Below, one piece after another: positions 12,357 to 24,534 of a stretch of 64,000 nt of DNA. The notes under the pieces are model-generated. The model did not search any database. It was given only the letters and a program-made list of their open reading frames with translations, and was not told the origin of the DNA. Made by a program: the position numbers and the translations under genes. Every line of letters begins with the position of its first letter. Within the stretch, counting starts at the first letter, position 1. The stretch is from Otatea glauca (lineage: Eukaryota; Streptophyta; Magnoliopsida; Poales; Poaceae): contig CM070724.1 of assembly GCA_036346275.1 (NCBI GenBank), positions 48,547,038-48,611,037 on the forward strand. The letters run 5' to 3'.

Positions 12357-14001
12357 AGAATATGGATCCGATCTCGAGTAGTTCTGCACCGAAACACCCT
12401 ACCGACTTCTTTACAGTTTAAACCCTGGGTCTATCAAAAAGAAGTTATACAACCTGGCTCGACTTCTGAACCGAATTGTGCATGTTGGTGACACCAACCA
12501 TTCTTTCTGGAAGTCTCAGCATACTTAGAACTGAACAGTTCGTTGGTCTTAGAATAGCTGTTTGTAGGTAAACACTGGCCTAATTTCTGTTTCATTTTTC
12601 AGTTTAGCATACTAAGGTTATTGGCAATGCTGTAAGTTTCAGTCTCTAATGTCCTGTATTTTGATTCTTGAGCTCTGAAACTGACACAACGTTATGGATT
12701 CAATTCGGTCATTCTCCGGTATTTAGTTCAGGCGTAAGCAGGCGCCTAGTCAGCTGAGTGTAATTCAGTAATGACGTACCGACATTGTCGCCTCGTTTTC
12801 AGGTGATGGCTCTCGTTTTGTTTCGTTCCTTGACAAGTTTTCTGGCGATCTCTGACTCGGGACTAACTCTTTGCCTTCCCTGCAAGTTTGGCGTACTAAT
12901 CAGCGGAATCGCCGTCACCTCAACCTAATTTCTGGTGCCAAATTTGCCGTGACAAAAGGGAGAAGAAACTGACCTGTGGTCTGTGGAAGAAAAGTTCCTC
13001 TCCCAATTAATTAGGACTCGTTTTCATGCCACTCGCCCTTGATTTTCTTAGGCATCTGGCTGTCTTTTCTCTTGGTAAGCAACGTATATAAATATTTGTG
13101 TTGACGTTAAAAACTTAAAGTAGGGTCTCTGACAACAGTACACCAGACGAACACCTGGTTCAGAGTATGCCAGTCAATTTGACCTGTAATCGACAAGGTA
13201 AACTATGAACTTTATTTAAAGCCGATCGTGAAAATCAATCGGCTTAGAATTAATCAACCCAAAGCCGATTAAATTGAGACAAAAGGGTAAGTCCAACTAG
13301 CCGATTAAGGCTAATCGGAGGATAAAGGTACATCAATTCTGAAGAAGGCGATGCGCAGCAAAATCAGAATAAATCAAACCTGGGCGTAATTGATGAAGAT
13401 CAACAATCGGCGATGCGCAACTTTATTGATCAAAATCGAATTACAGAGAGGATTCTAAGTTACAAAAACTACTCCTAGTCGACAGGAAAAATATAATAAT
13501 GTAAATTTGTGGATTTGATTGTGTTGTTGTTTTTGCAGCTTGCCTTTGTCCGCCTTTTATATCCGCCGGCCGATAGAGTCCCAGTACAACACGTTTTGGG
13601 AGTTGTACCCGTATCGGCCTCTATTTTGAGAGTGAATTCCTTAAAGATCTGTCTTGTTCCCAAATATCTTGATCCATTATCCTAATCGTGTCTTGCTGTT
13701 TCTGGATTGCCGATTTAACTATACTTGCCAAATTTTGGTGCAAATAGTTTGTTATAAAAAGCACGGCAAAAATAGATGACAAACAAAGGAGACACAGATT
13801 TAAAGCGAAAAACCTTTTAGGAAAACACATAGACCCACGAAGATGGAAATCCATATATCTATTTATATAAAAACAACCGGTGATATTCAAGGCACCTTCT
13901 TCGTTTTAAGGGCAAGAAAATCCCATAATAATCCAAAATTCTAGAAATTCTCATGTTAATCGAAAGAAAAGGAGAAAGATCTCTGTCGTAGGTTCAAAAA
14001 C
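12357..14001. other. intergenic / old retroelement-like DNA
   Basis: No gene is supported. Around 13200-13430, short motifs such as ggcgatgcgca and gccgattaa repeat, reminiscent of decayed LTR sequence. No LTR ends, PBS or coding domain could be fixed. Confidence 0.35.
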
Positions 14002-17000
14002 ATGACACGAGAGTGGGAGCGGACGCCGACCATCTTACGGGCCTACGTCGAGAGAGAGAGTAGATACAAGGGTTTATACAGGTTCGGGCGCTTAAGCACT
14101 CCTGGCGGTGTGTTCCCCGGGAGGAGTAGGGAGGGGTCACCTGGTCCAGGCTCCCGAGGGACACACCAATTGTTAAGTTTTTATTCAACTAGCAAGATGG
14201 CCCGCGCATTTACGCGTGCATCATTTTTAAAGTATGTTTAAATGACTTGATAATATATTTGTGATTTTTTTTCAAAAATATATCAATACAAAACACAATT
14301 TGTGATATTTTGATATTGTATATTATAGGAGACTATATTTACTCCGTTTCTCAGTACTTATCACATGTGACCGAAACTTTCTTCTACGAATACTTGCATA
14401 GAAAAATAGTAAACATAGCATAACATAATATTTTCTATTTATATCATCATCTCTTAATTTCATTATTACAATGTTTGTCTCTTTCTTTCGGTACTTCTTT
14501 TATTGCACATCATATTGCTCATACCGGTATAACTAAGGGAACAACTGCCATGTATCACCCTCTTAATTTCTTCGTTCCGTGGAGATCCACCACATAAAGA
14601 GTTAGAATTTTTTTGAGAATTTTTAGTATATTCTATATTATTTTAGCGACTATAAAAAACGTGTAATCGACTTTTATTACATAATAGTTAATAACATATA
14701 TATATATATATATATATCAAATTACTTACCTTATTTTATTTCCTCCCTTAAATTAGCATATTTCTAAAATTTTAATTCTGAATAGAATGAAAAATTATAT
14801 TTTTCACTTAGTATGGAATTAAAAAACAATCCCTAATTTCCTTTTATTTTTATTCTTATGTTATCTATATTTAATTTTGAATTTCAAGTTTTGATTTAGA
14901 ATTTGTATGAAAATCAAATGACTAATTTTATTTTTTTATTCCGAATTTATGTCAATTTTTATTTGATTTTGCATATCGGTTGTACCGTAGAAATCGTATA
15001 CAAATCCAACTACTATTTTTTTATATAATTTATATTATGTATTTTAGCAATGAACATGTTTAATTTGGACTTCATATGAAAGTTAAATGGTTGATTTTTA
15101 TTTATTTATTATTCTGAATTTCTGTTATTTTTATTGTTCTTAGTATGCGCTCTTTCTTTTAATCTAAGCCATTGATTTTATTTTTATTTAGTTTTGAATA
15201 TTAGTTTTGGATTAAATTGATAATACAAATCCAATTGCTAATTTTTACCTAATTTTTATTCTGAATTTTAGTAATGTAAGTGTTTTAATTTAGAGTTCAT
15301 ATGAAAAATCAAATGTCTAATTTATTTTTATTTTTATTCTGAATTTTTGTTAATTTTTGTTGTACTTCACACAGACTTTTTCTTTTAATCTAAGCCGTTA
15401 TAATTCGGATCCGCTAGATAGACGGTTAGACGTTTTTTGAAATAGTAACATCAAATCTAATGGCTATTATAGTTCAACTTAGTTAAAGTTCACTAAATTA
15501 AGGGTTATATGTTTTGTTTTTTTATGAGAATTTCTAGCATTTTATTTTCTTAACAACTCTACATGATATGCTATTGAAGCGCCGTAGGACCGGTCTTGAC
15601 CCCGTGACCCAATATAGGATGGGCGTAATGCCTTCTCATGAAGCCCAGAACACTATTACCACATCAATTTGTTTTCTTTGATCAGGTCGGTGCCATACTT
15701 GGTGTTGAATCTATCATAGACAAACCAAGAGATAAAAAAGAACAAATCTAAAGAATCCTGATTTTGTGGGAGTTAGATTGGGAGATCAGGAGGCGCACTC
15801 TTCCACGTCAAGAAAGAAGCAACGATTTCTGTTTTTTTTCTGGCTACGCAAGTAAAAGGATTCGAAGGGTGATCAAGCTCGTGCAATGTTATTATTTTCC
15901 CGTTCTTTTCTTTTCTCAGGAGCACTTGGATGGGGAGCACCAGCAGACACCATGGCGTCCAGGGGATAAGTCTGTATACAGTAAATATCTTGATTTATTT
16001 GTTTCTTAACAAAACCGATCTACTTTTAGGGAGTTCTTACAAAAACGAAATCAAATACAAATTAGTTTTAGGGCTACGTGACTTTTATGTTATGGCTGAA
16101 CCAACATGAGGTCATTTGTATTTTCTTTAATTGCATGCATTGAGTCACATTGGTGTGTATTGTCTATATAAGGTCAAGGTGCGTCCAATGTAACGTCAGA
16201 GTTCATGTGCTGGTTTGTTGGTTATGATTTGCTAATCAAAATTATAATTAGGCTTAATCACGCATGAGATCCAGATGTATCGATCCGCCCCTACCATGTA
16301 AGTTTTGTCTTTTATTTTGATTTTATTCTACAAAGTAATATATATATCTACTCAATAGCATCTAATGGTCAATATGATGCATTTTTAATTAGGGTCCACC
16401 AAATTAAAGGCTAGATATTTTACTTTTTTGTGAGAATTTCCAGTCTATTTCTCAAAGATCCAATAGCAGTTGTAAATAAAGCCCACCAGATTAAGGGCTA
16501 GATATTTTGCTTTTTTGTGGGAATTTCTAGTCTAACTCTCATGGGCTTTATTTCTAGTCTATTTCTGAAAGATCCAATGGCAATTGTAAATAAGGCCTAT
16601 AGGATTAAGGGCTAGATATTTTGCTTTTTTATGGGAATTTCTAGTCTATTTCTCTTTTTTCTTAGCGACTATCATGAGCTTTTAATATATAATAGATGAG
16701 AGCTCATGTTACATGTATAGGTTACAGTGGAGTTTTATAGGCGTCTAGCCTGTTACACAAAGTACCATCCTACCCTTACTGGCACAACTCAAGCGGGGCA
16801 TCTTGGTCTTTCCTGCGAAGAGGTAGTGGACCTCACGTCACTATCACGTAGGGGCAGGCCTCTGACTCCGGGGCCCCACATGGGACTTTGGGACCCCACT
16901 GGCGATTGGTCCCAAGCGGCTCGAGGGTGCCCACCCATCTCCATGGGCGTCTCGGGGGCGCCCTCTTGAACCAGGAGCCTTGCCAAGTGCCTCTGTGGCC

Positions 17001-17297
17001 AGGGGGCTTAGAGAGACCCCTTGGGGTAGTGGAGACCCTCCCGGATACTTCCTATAGAGAACCCGCGGGGGCATGAGGGGAGCCCTCCATGGCATGCCCG
17101 TGGGGGTATGAGGGAGTTTCCCGTGGCACGCTCGCGAGGGCATGAGGTCCGTGGGCTCTCACAGGGGTTTTAGGAAACCTCTCTTTATACTTGTGAGGAA
17201 AACCCTTTCTACACCCTATGAACCTATGCCCACACGCACACGAGGTGCGTGGTGGACAAGGCCTCCCTTTCGAGAGTTGGTGTGTATTCTCCAACAC
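14002..17297 (-). repeat. minus-strand retrotransposon LTR interrupted by a Helitron
   Basis: The right edge reads ctccaaca on the plus strand, that is TGTTGGAG on the minus strand, a typical LTR start. Immediately to its right, the minus strand has a purine tract (AAGGGGCAAGGGGACTAG) that would be the PPT of a 3' LTR. Near the left edge, tttatacaggttcgggcgct resembles the R/U5 region of grass gypsy LTRs. Removing the Helitron at 14189-16696 leaves about 0.8 kb. The left edge (14002) is approximate and no partner LTR was found in the window. Confidence 0.5.
14189..16696 (-). mobile_element. non-autonomous Helitron, copy 1
   Basis: Read on the minus strand it starts TCTATTATATATTAAAAGCT and ends in a GC hairpin (CGCGT-AAAT-GCGCG) followed about 10 bases later by CTAG. 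It is inserted between A and T, as Helitrons do (flanking plus-strand a at 14188, t at 16697). No Rep/helicase coding sequence is present, so it depends on another element for movement. It is an inverted near-copy of the element at 42635-45152. Subterminal ~110-bp repeats occur at its 5' end (about 16380-16680). Confidence 0.85.
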
Positions 17298-18239
17298 TAG
17301 TCCCCTTGCCCCTTGGGCATATCAAGCAGTGCTCGAGGGGCAAAAATGCTTTTGGCATGGTGATCACCACTGTGGGCCGGTGGCAGGTTTAGCCCTAGCG
17401 TAGGTGCGTGCGCGCGGCTTTCGTAGCCTAGATGAGTTAGTGCCAGTGCACCTCAGGCACAAAGTGCTGGGGAGTGTCCTCCCTGCATCTCCATCGAGGT
17501 TGGGTGTAAGGACTTATGGTGCGAGCCCGTCGGCATCAGATGCATTTGCCGGGAAGCCACCTTCCACGCCCGCGTGATGCCCAAGGGGTAGAGGAAAACC
17601 CCCAAATAGGCCCGACGGGCACTCCTCGGGCTTGTACAGCGGATGGGTCACTTCCTTGTATGGAGACTGGAGCCCCACGCAAAAAAACCTTGCACAGGGC
17701 ATTGCGCTCGTTGCTGCTCCCAACTGGTCACAACGCTAGATGCTCAGGGCACTTGTGCCAGTGCCCGAAATGCTCCTCCTATTGGAAGTGTGGCCCTTTG
17801 AAGTATTGGTAAACAACCTTGCAAACAGAAGATGGCAGTGATGCAGCCAAGGAGTAGGGCTAACGCCCTTCGTATGGGCGCCGAGGATGATGCCCTTTTG
17901 CACAGGCTGCAGGGGCGTTGCCCTTTAACACGGGCGGTATGGCCAGCATCCAAACCAATGCTTGTGGAGCCACCCTAGAATAGGTGCCTGCTAGAAACGC
18001 CCATGCCCCTATTGCTGTTTCGGGTACTATTGGCCCTTTTCTCTACCCGCTCCTTGGCTCAAAGAAAAAGCTAGGACTCTGCAGTGCTTTTGCTCCTTCC
18101 GATCGAAGCCTCTGTCCCCCTTTGGATTTTGCTGGACCGCAGGCGCCGTGGCGAGGAAGAGCACTCCTACGTCAGAGGGAGCTGTGTCTTCAACAGGGGA
18201 GGAGTGCTACCCAGGCCATTGCTCTGCGCCACGCCCTGC
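17298..18239. other. GC-rich retroelement-like sequence, no intact gene
   Basis: Continues from the LTR edge and may be the internal part of that minus-strand element. Open frames overlap on several strands without domains. No gag, protease or reverse transcriptase motif was recognised. Confidence 0.35.
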
Positions 18240-19200
18240 CCCGCTGGTGCCGAAGGGAGAGGAGGCGGCATAGTTGGGCGAGCCCTCAAGTGCAACTCTG
18301 AGCTTCACTCCGCGAGGCTGTGAGGGACGCCGTCACATGGGAGGAAGGCAAGGGCCAGCCTGAACAGGCGGGCGAGCTGTGACTAGGCGGGAAAAGGTGC
18401 CGCCTAGGGTTAGACCGAGTGAAGCTCCACTACCAGAAAGCCGCAGGCTTTGATCGCGTGACCGGGGCCGCCGGGTGGGTAGCCATCATGGCGAACCAAA
18501 GGGTCAGTAGCTGAGGCTGTAGGGGCCATCGCCGGTCCTGGAGGGTGCTGCTGCCACGTGAGGGGAGGGCCACCTCCTCCCTTCTTCTCCGCCGTTGGGC
18601 TTGAGGAACACCACCGCCCTGTGGGCTGCGGGGGCTGCGCCGTGCTGAGAAGGGGTGCCACTACTGTCGGATCGCGGGCAAAGGGCGATCGGCGCCACGG
18701 GCCGAGGCACTGCCTCATCCACCAAACAGAGGAGTCCACCTCCACGCAAGGGGAGGCGCTTCCCCCTCCGTGATTGGGCCGAGGAAGCTTCGCCATCCTG
18801 TAGGCCGCGAGGGCTGTACCGCTCGTAGAGGAGGCGCTACTACCGCCGAACCCCAGTCAGTGGGAGGGGCTCGCCGCGGAGGGGCCTGTCGCCTTGGGGC
18901 CGCGGTGGCCATGCCTCGCGGAGAGGAAGGCGCGAGCCATCCAGAGCAGGTCGGGGGTTGGTGGCCGCGAGGAAGGGGGCGCCACCAAGGGCAGATCGAG
19001 TGGGCCCCATCGTCGTCTGGCCATGGGGCTGTGAAGGTCATCGCTGCACGGAGAGGAGGGTGCCATCGAGGCTAGGCCGAGCAGGCCTTAGCGCCGCCGC
19101 CAGTCAGAGCGGGCTTTGTCGGGAGTAGCCCAAGCGATTGCCGCCGGCAACCGAATAGGGGGCTGTGCTTGAGGAGGCCGTGGGGGCCATCACCACCGAG
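18240..19200. repeat. GC-rich degenerate tandem repeat, ~180-bp spacing
   Basis: Blocks beginning near 18598 and 18778 align over 70 bases or more: ggcttgaggaacaccaccgc against ggccgaggaagcttcgccat, then ccctgtgggctgcgggggct against tcctgtaggccgcgagggct. Related phrases (gaggaggcg, gccaccaagggc, ccatcgccg) continue on both sides. Open frames across it are by-products of GC richness. Confidence 0.5.
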
Positions 19201-20094
19201 CGCCTCCGGTGGCGAAGAGGATAGTTGTAGTAGGTCTTGTCTGGGCAGACAATTTATGGTGAGGCTTAATTTCTGCTTCCTTCTTATGTGTGATTAGTCC
19301 ACCAGTATAACCTCACTTTTGATAGTGGCTTCAGCGGGGTATATAAGCAAGGCTGCCCCTTCCTCCACTAGGGGAGTAAAAGAAGAGGGCAGAGCTACCA
19401 TTGACGCCTGCGGTCACTCCAGGTGAGTAGCCAGTAAATCCCTTTTAGGTTTATGCTACCTCCAAAACTGTAAGCTGCGCCCCGTGGCCCTTGGGGCATG
19501 GTAGATTGATCTCCATCACCGGAGCTCTATCTTGAGCCCGATTCTGTGTCGACCTAATGGGGCATCGGAGTGGTCCTCTGCCATGGGCACACATCTCTAA
19601 GCACGGACGCTCACTCCCGTAGGACCATGACTTTTTGCTTGCTTCAACAGGTTCTCGGAGCTCGCTGTCATTGTGTTTGCGGAGGAGCGTGGGGTGTCCG
19701 GACTTCATGTGTAGGACCAGAGATCATCCTCACTATCATTTTCACACTTGCCCATTAGCATGCATGGACAATGAGAGCTTCTCAGCCATACTAATAAGGG
19801 CTTACTTAACAATTGCAGGTGATCGTCCACGGGACACCCTTGCAAGAGGTAAGGGCAAGGCGGATGAGGTCACCCCCGCAAAGGGGAAAGGCAAGAGCAA
19901 GGCCCCCGCGGGGAGGACCACCACGCGAGGGACGTGGATATGATGGGCCCCGCCGGTTCCGTCGCCTTTGCGAAACCGATGGGCGACGGCGGGCTTGTTC
20001 CGGAGGAAGTGAACGTATATCCCGGGCCATCGGAGCTCACTGACGCGGAGAAGCTCACTCTCATCTGACGAGGGATGGAGATATCAGGCTTTAG
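19201..20094. other. retroelement-like sequence with a plus-strand TATA motif
   Basis: A plus-strand gtatataag at 19349-19357 followed by GC-rich sequence looks like an LTR promoter region. Around 19820-20060 a short frame rich in Lys/Gly/Arg could be a gag remnant. Boundaries and family are unresolved. Confidence 0.3.
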
Positions 20095-20223
20095 CTGCTC
20101 ATCGCCAGCGAAATAATATTCCAGCTTGACAGGGCACAGGAGCATATACAACTATCAGAAGCTGAAAGAAATCTACGAACCAGCCTCAAGCATAGGGTCT
20201 TAGGATTGGCGGCTATTCAAAAG
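20095..20223 (+). mobile_element. LINE (L1-type), left part, upstream of the Tat insertion
   Basis: One plus-strand frame reads without a stop up to ATT CAA AAG at 20223. Its protein (IIFQLDRAQEHIQLSEAERN, then residues including KHRVLGLAAIQK) matches the linker between the endonuclease and reverse transcriptase of plant L1-type LINEs. The frame resumes exactly at 32691, on the far side of the Tat element. The true 5' end of the LINE lies at or left of 20095 and was not found. Confidence 0.75.
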
Positions 20224-21261
20224 TCTCGACGATCGGGACCGCCGACCGCAAAGAAGGAGGGGGAAGGATCTTACGGAGGGCGAGGCCCAGAGCTTCGCTC
20301 GTCCGGATGGCACCCTTGGCGGGCGCACTAAGCAGGGGAACCTGTGCAACCAAACAGGGGATGCAAGGTTTATACTGATTCGGGCCGAACCCCTACTCAA
20401 GTTTGTGTGGTGTTGTTGTATTGCCTTTTTGTATATGGCTGTACAAAGTTTACAAACGAGAGTTCTTGGATCCTTGCTCAAGAGTGCTCGTGGCTTGACT
20501 AGGAGAATCCCCCCCTCTTCCCCGGGGTTCCTGCCTCCCTTTATACGGTAGGAAGGGCGGCAGATCCTTTGTCCGTCCGATTGGTCACCTCTCGTCCCGC
20601 CCACGTTGGGCGGTAGTCTCGCTGGTCGGGCGGTTAGGTATTTCACCGGAAATGGCGTACACGCCTTCTACTATCTGACGAGTGTTGGCGTCATTGTTCA
20701 TGACGTTGGTCTTTGCCTCGGGAGGAGCGTGTTCGCGTTCATGCGTGGCGGTCGATGGGGTGGAAGTATGACTTGACCATTAAACCATCTTGGGAGATGG
20801 CCACTGTTCTCGCATAGTCGCCCGATTGACCCATCCGTAGAACGCGTGGTCGCTATGGCGGTGGAGGCTTTGACACGCGCCCTTGGCGGGGGTTGCCTCG
20901 GCTCGATCGGATTCGGGAGACCCCGTCCCGCTGTGGAGGTAGGGAGCCCGGCTTGGTCGGGGTCGGGGACCCGTCCCGGCGGAGGTCGAGCCCGGCTTGG
21001 TCGGTCGGGGACCCGTCCATTCCATGGAGGTCGGGAGCCCGGCCCGCCAGGTCGGGGAAGAGCTCGGAGAGGTCCGCCAGGTCGGGGAAGAGCGTCCCCG
21101 GTGGCCTCTTGGGACCTTTGGTCGGATCCCGACTGGTAACAGTCCGTTCGGTGCCGGGCGGTAGGCCGAGACGTTACGCTGGGCTTAGGAGCGATCCCAC
21201 AGGCACGAGGGGAACGGACACGTGTCAGGGGGACGCGCGCCAGGCTATCCGATCCCCGACA
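20224..21261 (-). repeat. 3' LTR of the Tat element
   Basis: About 1038 bp, closely matching 31681-32685 with several small indels. The element-sense start is TGTCGGGGATCGG (plus-strand ...ccccgaca at 21261). The terminal CA seen in the 5' LTR is mutated here (plus-strand tctcgacg instead of tgccggcg). Confidence 0.9.
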
Positions 21262-21276
21262 ACCAGCCCCCGAGGC
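21262..21276 (-). other. polypurine tract of the Tat element
   Basis: On the minus strand GCCTCGGGGGCTGGT directly precedes the 3' LTR start TGTCGGGG. Position and composition fit the plus-strand primer of grass Ty3/gypsy elements. Confidence 0.7.
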
Positions 21277-21708
21277 TCAAGAGGCGGTCTGAGACTCTAG
21301 GCACTCTTGAGTCTGATGTCTTGCTCGGAGAGGGATCCCCCCATTGGGACACGTACTTCGGGCTTCACCATTTTGTTTTCCCGGAAGGGCCCAGGAAGCC
21401 CAGGGGCATCGTGGATGGGGAAGTTTGAAAGAATGGGGTCTGTAGGATGCGTGGAGGGACGCGCCCGTACGGGGGTTTTGAAGGGCCCCCGGCGTTTCGG
21501 CTTCTGCCCGTCGGCTACGAGCGCGCCTTTTGAGGTGATGGTGATGTCGGTAGATGAGGTGTCTTTTAAAACCAGGGGGGTCTCACCCTTTAGGATTTCA
21601 CTTCCCGTTTCTCGTGCTCTTGCCTTCTTCCTCCTCGTCCCTCTCGCAACGCCTTTCTAGCCCTTGGTTGCGACCCCGCTCTCTCCCCTCCCTTTTGACC
21701 TTGATTCA

Positions 21709-24534
21709 ATGGCGAAGTTTGGGAGGAGCACACTCACCGCAGAACGGATGAGGGAGATGGAGTCTTTGGGGCTTCTGGACCCGTTTTCCTGGCGGCTTCC
21801 TTCCGGGGAGAAAGTGCCGCGACCTCGGGATGACGAGATCGTGAGCACGGAGCAGTACATGCTCTTTGGGCTGCGAACCCCGGAAAGTGACTTCTTGGCT
21901 GCGGTCCTCGCGCGGTCGCGAGGTCGAACTCGTGAACCCAGTGCCGATTCCCTTCTTCTCCTTTCCGTTTCGCACATCTTTGCGAGGGTTCCTTGGTAGG
22001 CTCCCTACCCTCAGCTTTCTTCCGTTTTACTCCTGTCCCCGCACCGCAAAGACCCGTCGTCGGTGCCTCTATTTTCAGTGTGGGGGGACTCCCTTGCACC
22101 TTTCTCCAAATCCCGACCGGGACTCGCTCGGGCGTGGGCGGAAAAGTGGTTTTATTTAAAGAAGGGCGAGGGAGGCGGGCTTGCTTATAATGGCGCCATG
22201 ATCGAAGGGAAGCGGAGACCCCGAGCACGAGGACTCGGTGGGCGACCGTGAAGTGGCCGCTTCATCCACACATGCGCCATGCGGGCCTAAAGGCGCGATC
22301 GTTCACGACTACTGCGAATCGGGTGCTCCTCTACGGAGGAGGTTGCACCCTTTCTTTGAAATCACCGGAGGTGCGCGCCACCGGGAAAGTCACGAGGTAA
22401 GTGTCGTCCGATCTCGGATCCTTCGGACCTTGGTGAGTTCTCTTATCTCGACGTTTTATTCACGATCTCGCAGCCGAGGTCGGCATGGGTCGCCGAGGAT
22501 GCGGGAGATCTTGGAAGGCCGCCAACTCCTTCGACCTCGGCGGCAACGTCCTCAAGAACATCTTGGGCGTGCAGCGAGGTAAAGCCTTTCACCCTGGTCC
22601 TCACTTTGGCGCTCGGACTCGGATGCTTATTGTGGCGAGCTCGTGTAGGCAACCAAAGAGCTCTGAGTGCGGCCAGCGATTGCTACCATTTCTGGCACGA
22701 TCAAAGGCAAGAGGGGGCAAGAAGTCGGCCTTGACGCCCAAAGCAAATCGTAGAAGCCCCACGTCGAGTGGGGCGGCCAAGGTCGTGGTGAGTTTAGACC
22801 CCGAGCTCGGGGTACCGGGTTCGAGCTTGATGCCGTCGGGCCATTTTTTCTTTTTCTTCTTTTGGTTCACCCAGTAACCCTCGCTTCGTTCGGCAACAAG
22901 AGGCGGCTTTGCGAGAGCCACAGGCGCGCGGCGAACAGCGGGTTCGGCGACAAGCTCGAGGAAGCCCTCCGGCCGCCGCCGAGGAGCGGTCCACGCCGGT
23001 CGGCCTCCATACATTTTTCGTCATCCACCCCATGCGGCGTTCGGCGTCAGAGGTACCGACCTTTCTGTGGTCGGGCGGCCGGGAGGAGGATTATGAGGAT
23101 GATTACCGCCTCGTCTGCGGCGAGGGCGTGACAGATCTCGCTTGCCCGTCCCCGAGAGGAAGCGGCCGAGGAAGGGTTGGTTAAGCGCCACGACCAGGAC
23201 GTCGTGGTCGGGTGTCTTCTTCTGCCGGTGCCGTGGCCGAAGACGCGCGATCGGGTGGCGTCGTCGTCGCACCCCGGTGGGAGCGTCCACGGGAGGAGCC
23301 CTCGGGAAGCGGAGCGCCTCGCCCTCGCGCGGGAGAGGCGTAAAGAAGGCGAGGTTGCCGCGCGTCCGTTCGGCACGGTAAGTTTTCCCCTATTTCTTAA
23401 CCGCGCGTGGTGGGGCCGGCCGAGCATCTTTTGATAATTTGCGCGTGCAGCTCATACCCGGCGATCGTGGCTCGGTCTATCGCCTGACCCGATGCCTCGG
23501 CCCGGGCGCTTTGGTTGTTGAGCTCGCGATCGAGCGGCGTTGTCGCCGTGCCCCAGGTGGGGCCGTCCACCTTTGGCGAGCCGAGGACCCTTCCGCAATC
23601 GAGGGCGGCCAGGGGGTCGTCGAGCTACTTGCCGGCCCAGAAGGTCCGACCGCCATTGCCGTGGCCGGAGCGGATCCCCCTGGTCCTTCGGGGTGTGCCG
23701 TTGCCGTAGCGGCGGCGGAGGCCGCCGGGGATGCAACTGCGGGCGTACTGCCCCGAGATTCTGATGGTGTCGTTGACATGTCTTCGCTGGAAGACCGGCT
23801 AGTGGAGGTAAGATCGATCGTGGCGTCAGCTCCTTCTTCCCTCCCTTTTCTTAGTGGTCATGGCGGGTTTTGCCTTCGCAGGGTCTGCGGTTGGTTTCCC
23901 GGGGGTACAACATTGCGCGCGAACATGTGCTCGCCTTCCGGCCCTTATGCAGTGCCCTCGAGGCCAATCAGAGGGACATTGACGAGCTAAAAGCCACCGT
24001 GTTGCGCGGTCAAGAGGAAATCTCACGCTGAAGGAGGCCGGGCCTCGAGCTCGCGGTGTCGAGCCGAGCGAGGCGCGTGGCCCAGAGATATACGCCATAG
24101 CGCTCTCGAAGCCATCAGGGGCGGAGGAGGCGGAGAGACCCTTGCGGAGTTCGTCGAGAGCGGGGCGTCTTTGACGAGATCGCGCGGCGCGTCGGCGGAG
24201 ATCCAGCGTCTCAAGCTCGAGATCTCGGCCTTACGCCGAGGCGAAGTCGCCGGCGAGGGGGCCCTCCGAGCTCGAGCCATGGCGGCGTGCTCGAGAAGAC
24301 GGCCACGGGGTTGAAGGCGAGGGCTGCAGGCGAGAAACCAAGGTGGGCGAGGCGAGGCCGAATGCTAGTCTTGGAGAGAAACTGGCGCAAGTGGCTCGGG
24401 CCTGGAAAGACGCCTTGGCCCAGCTCCAAGGCGATCGCGATCGGATTGACAAGGCCGAATCCGAGGTCCTTGCACTGCGACGGAGGGTTTCCGACCTTGA
24501 ACGGGAAAAACTCGCCCGGGACATGTCTCTGTAA
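21709..24534 (+). pseudogene. additional spliced gene of the Tat element (aORF), antisense to gag-pol
   Basis: This plus-strand gene starts at ATG 21709 (MAKFGRSTLTAERMREMESL) and runs towards pol. Its N-terminal part (21709 to about 22170) resembles the plant domain called 'putative gypsy type transposon', including a FGL-rich stretch and a ...VGASIFSVGG segment, now frameshifted. Four intervals have GT-AG ends and minimal plant intron size: 22397-22473, 22579-22648, 23378-23450 and 23808-23881. Removing the last one joins ...LEDRLVE to GLRLVSRGYNIAREHV in frame. The C-terminus (24343-24534) is a charged heptad-like region (RVSDLEREKLARD) likely to form a coiled coil. Additional ORFs in this position are known in Tat elements; their function is not established. 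Frameshifts between 21900 and 24340 make this copy a pseudogene. Confidence 0.7.

Noticed and set aside
18084..19075. several 70-130-codon frames on both strands in the GC-rich repeat block
   Set aside because: Overlapping frames follow the repeat periodicity, show no domain, and all strands look equally open.
23439..23990. independent 183-codon gene
   Set aside because: The frame runs through the predicted intron 23808-23881. The coding part is better explained as one exon of the Tat additional gene.
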